DNA of 20,484 nt, taken from NCBI GenBank assembly GCA_002803225.1, contig NXFV01000253.1:1-20484 (forward strand), in the 5' to 3' direction. Origin of the DNA: Gamarada debralockiae. Taxonomy: Eukaryota; Ascomycota; Leotiomycetes; Helotiales; Hyphodiscaceae. The notes beneath the pieces were generated by a model. That model saw nothing but the letters and a program-made list of their open reading frames with translations. It was not told the origin of the DNA and did no database searches. Of this stretch, positions 18,301 to 20,484 are shown in pieces. A program made the translations under genes and the position numbers. Every line of letters begins with the position of its first letter. Position 1 is the first letter of the stretch.

Positions 18301-19710
18301 ACTCTAAGATTCTCCTTTAATATAGACCTTACTAACCCCTTTAATAAGATTATCTATACTTCTTATTTTTTCTTTTTACTTTATTTTACTTTACGAAAGT
18401 TTGTTACTCAACCTAGCTCTATCTTATAATAGAGAAGATATAGTAGCCCTTACTATAATAGTCTAAGTATATTCTTTATTCCTACTATACTTCTTTAAAT
18501 TCATAGTTATAGCCCCCTTTATTTTAAACCTATACTTTAAATATAATCTTCTTTTTACTAGAGTTACTATTAAATATACCCTTCTCCTCTTTTTATCCGC
18601 TTCTTATAGTCCCTACTTTAATAATACTATACTTACCTTTTTATTTTAATACTAAGATAATATACCTATTATATTTAACTCTTTATTTATAAACTAATTA
18701 GTAGTAATTTTTTTGTATCTCTTAAAAGTTTAAGAAGAGTCTTAAAACTTATTATAATTTATATCCTTATTATAAATCTTATTAATAACCTACTTTATCT
18801 TCTTCTTTAGGTTGTCTCGAAACTTAAAATCTATACTAGGAGGCTATTCTAGTATTTTATTCTATTACTTTAGCCTTAAGAACTAGGTTATAAATCCTAT
18901 AGTTATTTAATTATATATAACTTTTATTATCTATATCTCTTTACTTTTTTATCGAAACTTAATTATTCTAAGAAGATAAGCTTTGATTTTCTTATAAGAA
19001 ATATTAAGAGAATAGATAAGAGAGTAAAAAAGATTATCTTTAAAAGATAACCTAAAGATCTTTATAAGATTAAGATAATTATTATTAGTAATAGAGGATA
19101 GAATATATCTTTCTAAGGATATTATTATAAATGTATTTAGTAAGAGATATATAGTATTTTTTCTATATAAGAAGAATTAATATTCTTAAAATATAAGGGC
19201 TATAGTCCTTAACTATAGTAATAAAAGGTAAGTTAGTATTATAGTTCTTAGTTTGTCCTAGATATAGATTATTATAAAAGAATAGACTAATTAAAATAGC
19301 TATAGATTTAATATATAAAAGTAGGATTTTATTATATAGTATAAAGTATCTAGACTAAAATTATATCTCTTAAGTATTTTAAAGTAAATCGTCTTAATAA
19401 TAGATCTACTATCCTAATATTATACTAGAATCTAACCTAATATAAGTATATTAAAAAGTAAAGACTAGACTCTATTGTCTAAAATATATTCTTTTATTAA
19501 ACTATTTCTTAAATTAAATATCTATAGTAAAGATCCTAATATTATTACTTATTAACTATTATTAATTCTTAACTAAATAGCTATAAAAAATATTATAATA
19601 TTTAATTCTTCTAAAGTACTAGGAAAAATTAAAATATATTTATAACTTCTATAAGCTTAATTACAAAAGTAAAGTTCTATAGGTATAAAGAGGGAATAGT
19701 TAATAAGCTA
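15321..19710. other. AT-rich, RIP-like stretch without an identified gene
   Basis: TA-rich throughout with dense TAA/TAG in all frames. Less degraded pockets occur around 15880-16060, 16230-16430, 16990-17160 and 17500-17760. Peptide-like segments can be read in some of these, but none carries a motif I recognise, including reverse transcriptase, integrase or transposase motifs. The best minus-strand pocket is listed separately. Confidence 0.5.
16993..17118 (-). pseudogene. Short unrecognised minus-strand coding-like run
   Basis: Forty-two codons without a stop, reading DLHYLSFYYN, then FIKDFIITKATSYSLSKDAL, then RELANLVDFNY, sit in one of the least AT-rich pockets of the right flank. The frame continues with scattered TAA/TAG on both sides. 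Composition is protein-like, but I do not recognise a family, and a chance open run cannot be excluded. Confidence 0.22.
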
Positions 19711-19711
19711 G

Positions 19712-20029
19712 AAATCTATAAGACTAGAGAGAGATAAGTTTAAAAAAGATAGAGTTAAGGAATATAATATAGTTAAGATAAATAATATAGTTAAGGTAGA
19801 TAATATAGTTAAGGAATATAATATAGTTAAGGTATTAGAGAAACTTAAGTTAAAGAAAAAGTAACTTAAGTTAGAAAGAGAGAGAGGGAAGGTGAACTAC
19901 TAGGATAAGAGCCTTAAGTAAAGAATAAGGCTTTATTACTACTTATATAATAAGTTAACTAGAGTTAAAATATATATATACTCTACTTATAGATATATAA
20001 GATATAGTGTATATTATTCTAGTAAATAG
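19712..20029 (+). pseudogene. Relic with Lys/Glu-rich, six-residue repeats
   Basis: In one frame the segment reads KSIRLERDKFKKDR, then four six-residue units of VKEYNI/VKINNI/VKVDNI type, then VLEKLKLKKK*LKLERERGK, and later RIRLYYYLYNKL and TYRYIRYSVYYSSK before TAG 20027. Three internal stops fit CAG, CAA or TGG changes. The charged, coiled-coil-like composition resembles the tail of a fungal transposase or a nuclear protein, but no diagnostic domain is visible. Further upstream the frame continues with many stops. Confidence 0.3.
19753..19832. repeat. 18-nt tandem repeat, about 4.4 copies
   Basis: Units of AGTTAAGGAATATAATAT type start at 19753, 19771, 19789 and 19807, followed by AGTTAAGG. 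The 18-nt length keeps frame and gives a six-residue repeat (VKxxNI) in the surrounding relic, so it was probably a coding repeat. Confidence 0.9.
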
Positions 20030-20484
20030 TAATAGTAAAGAATAAGATTCAGGGTTATAATCTCCTTACTTAATAGGTATATCTTATAAGAGTATTATTA
20101 CTAAAAGCCTATCTAAAAATCTTGTATAATATATTAGAAGTAGTAACCTTAAGGGCTACTATAGACTTATACGCTAGTAAGGATTATAATTAGAGTACTA
20201 ATAGTGAATCCTTTTTAAACTAGAGTCTAGAATCCTTTAGTTTTTGGGATTAGTAGGGCTAACTACTTACTCTCCTGGAAAACTACCTCAAAAGGTCTGT
20301 ATATTATAAATAGAGAAATATTATTATATCTGAAGTCGTCTAGTTTATTAGTTAAAAATCTCTTTTTAGTTAATAATATTTAAATTACTTTAATCTTCTC
20401 TTTAGTTATTAAAGCAACTCTTTCTCTTAGGAATAAAACTAATTTAAATTAATATTTATAAGTAGAAAAATATATAATACTTAC
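20030..20484. other. AT-rich end of window, no gene identified
   Basis: No motif was recognised. A slightly less AT-rich part around 20215-20330 reads as peptide in two plus-strand frames, without a known family. Confidence 0.45.

Overview
This window looks like filamentous ascomycete (Pezizomycotina) nuclear DNA lying mostly in an AT-rich compartment. Both flanks (about 1-5560 and 13480-20484) are very TA-rich and full of TAA/TAG in all frames. Every recognisable gene is broken mainly by changes of the type CA to TA or its complement TG to TA. That is the footprint of repeat-induced point mutation (RIP), a premeiotic process of these fungi. I saw no intact gene, rRNA, CRISPR array or convincing functional tRNA.

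The centre (about 6364-12543) is a more GC-balanced island. Its main content is one large decayed gene, 7099-11293 (+), with the architecture HET domain - NB-ARC NTPase - tandem TPR repeats. This is the fungal NLR/STAND class linked to heterokaryon incompatibility and innate recognition. By hand count it carries about 56 in-frame stops, yet the reading frame is kept over 4.2 kb if one 52-nt intron (7835-7886) is removed; a second candidate intron (8511-8558) also keeps frame. The TPR part is 14 near-identical units with an exact 126-bp period.

The island is bounded by a 37-bp inverted repeat (6364-6400 and 12507-12543, 32/37 identical, all differences transitions). A short direct repeat GTGGATA sits just outside each copy (6351 and 12547). 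Further out, a 60-bp direct repeat (5651 and 13411, 48/60 identical) brackets the region. The NLR relic may therefore lie inside a decayed mobile element of about 6.2 kb, although no transposase was recognised.

Other gene relics: a small MADS-box (SRF-type) gene at 6009-6347, directly outside the left inverted repeat; a possible C2H2 zinc-finger fragment at 6742-6990; a possible minus-strand relic at 11500-11840; and a protein kinase relic at 14633-15320. Several minisatellite arrays (units of 13, 15, 17, 17, 18, about 31 and 53-55 nt) lie in the AT-rich parts. MADS-box, kinase and NLR genes are all regulatory or signalling classes that are often multicopy in fungi. Their common decay fits RIP acting on duplicated sequence, but that cause is inferred.
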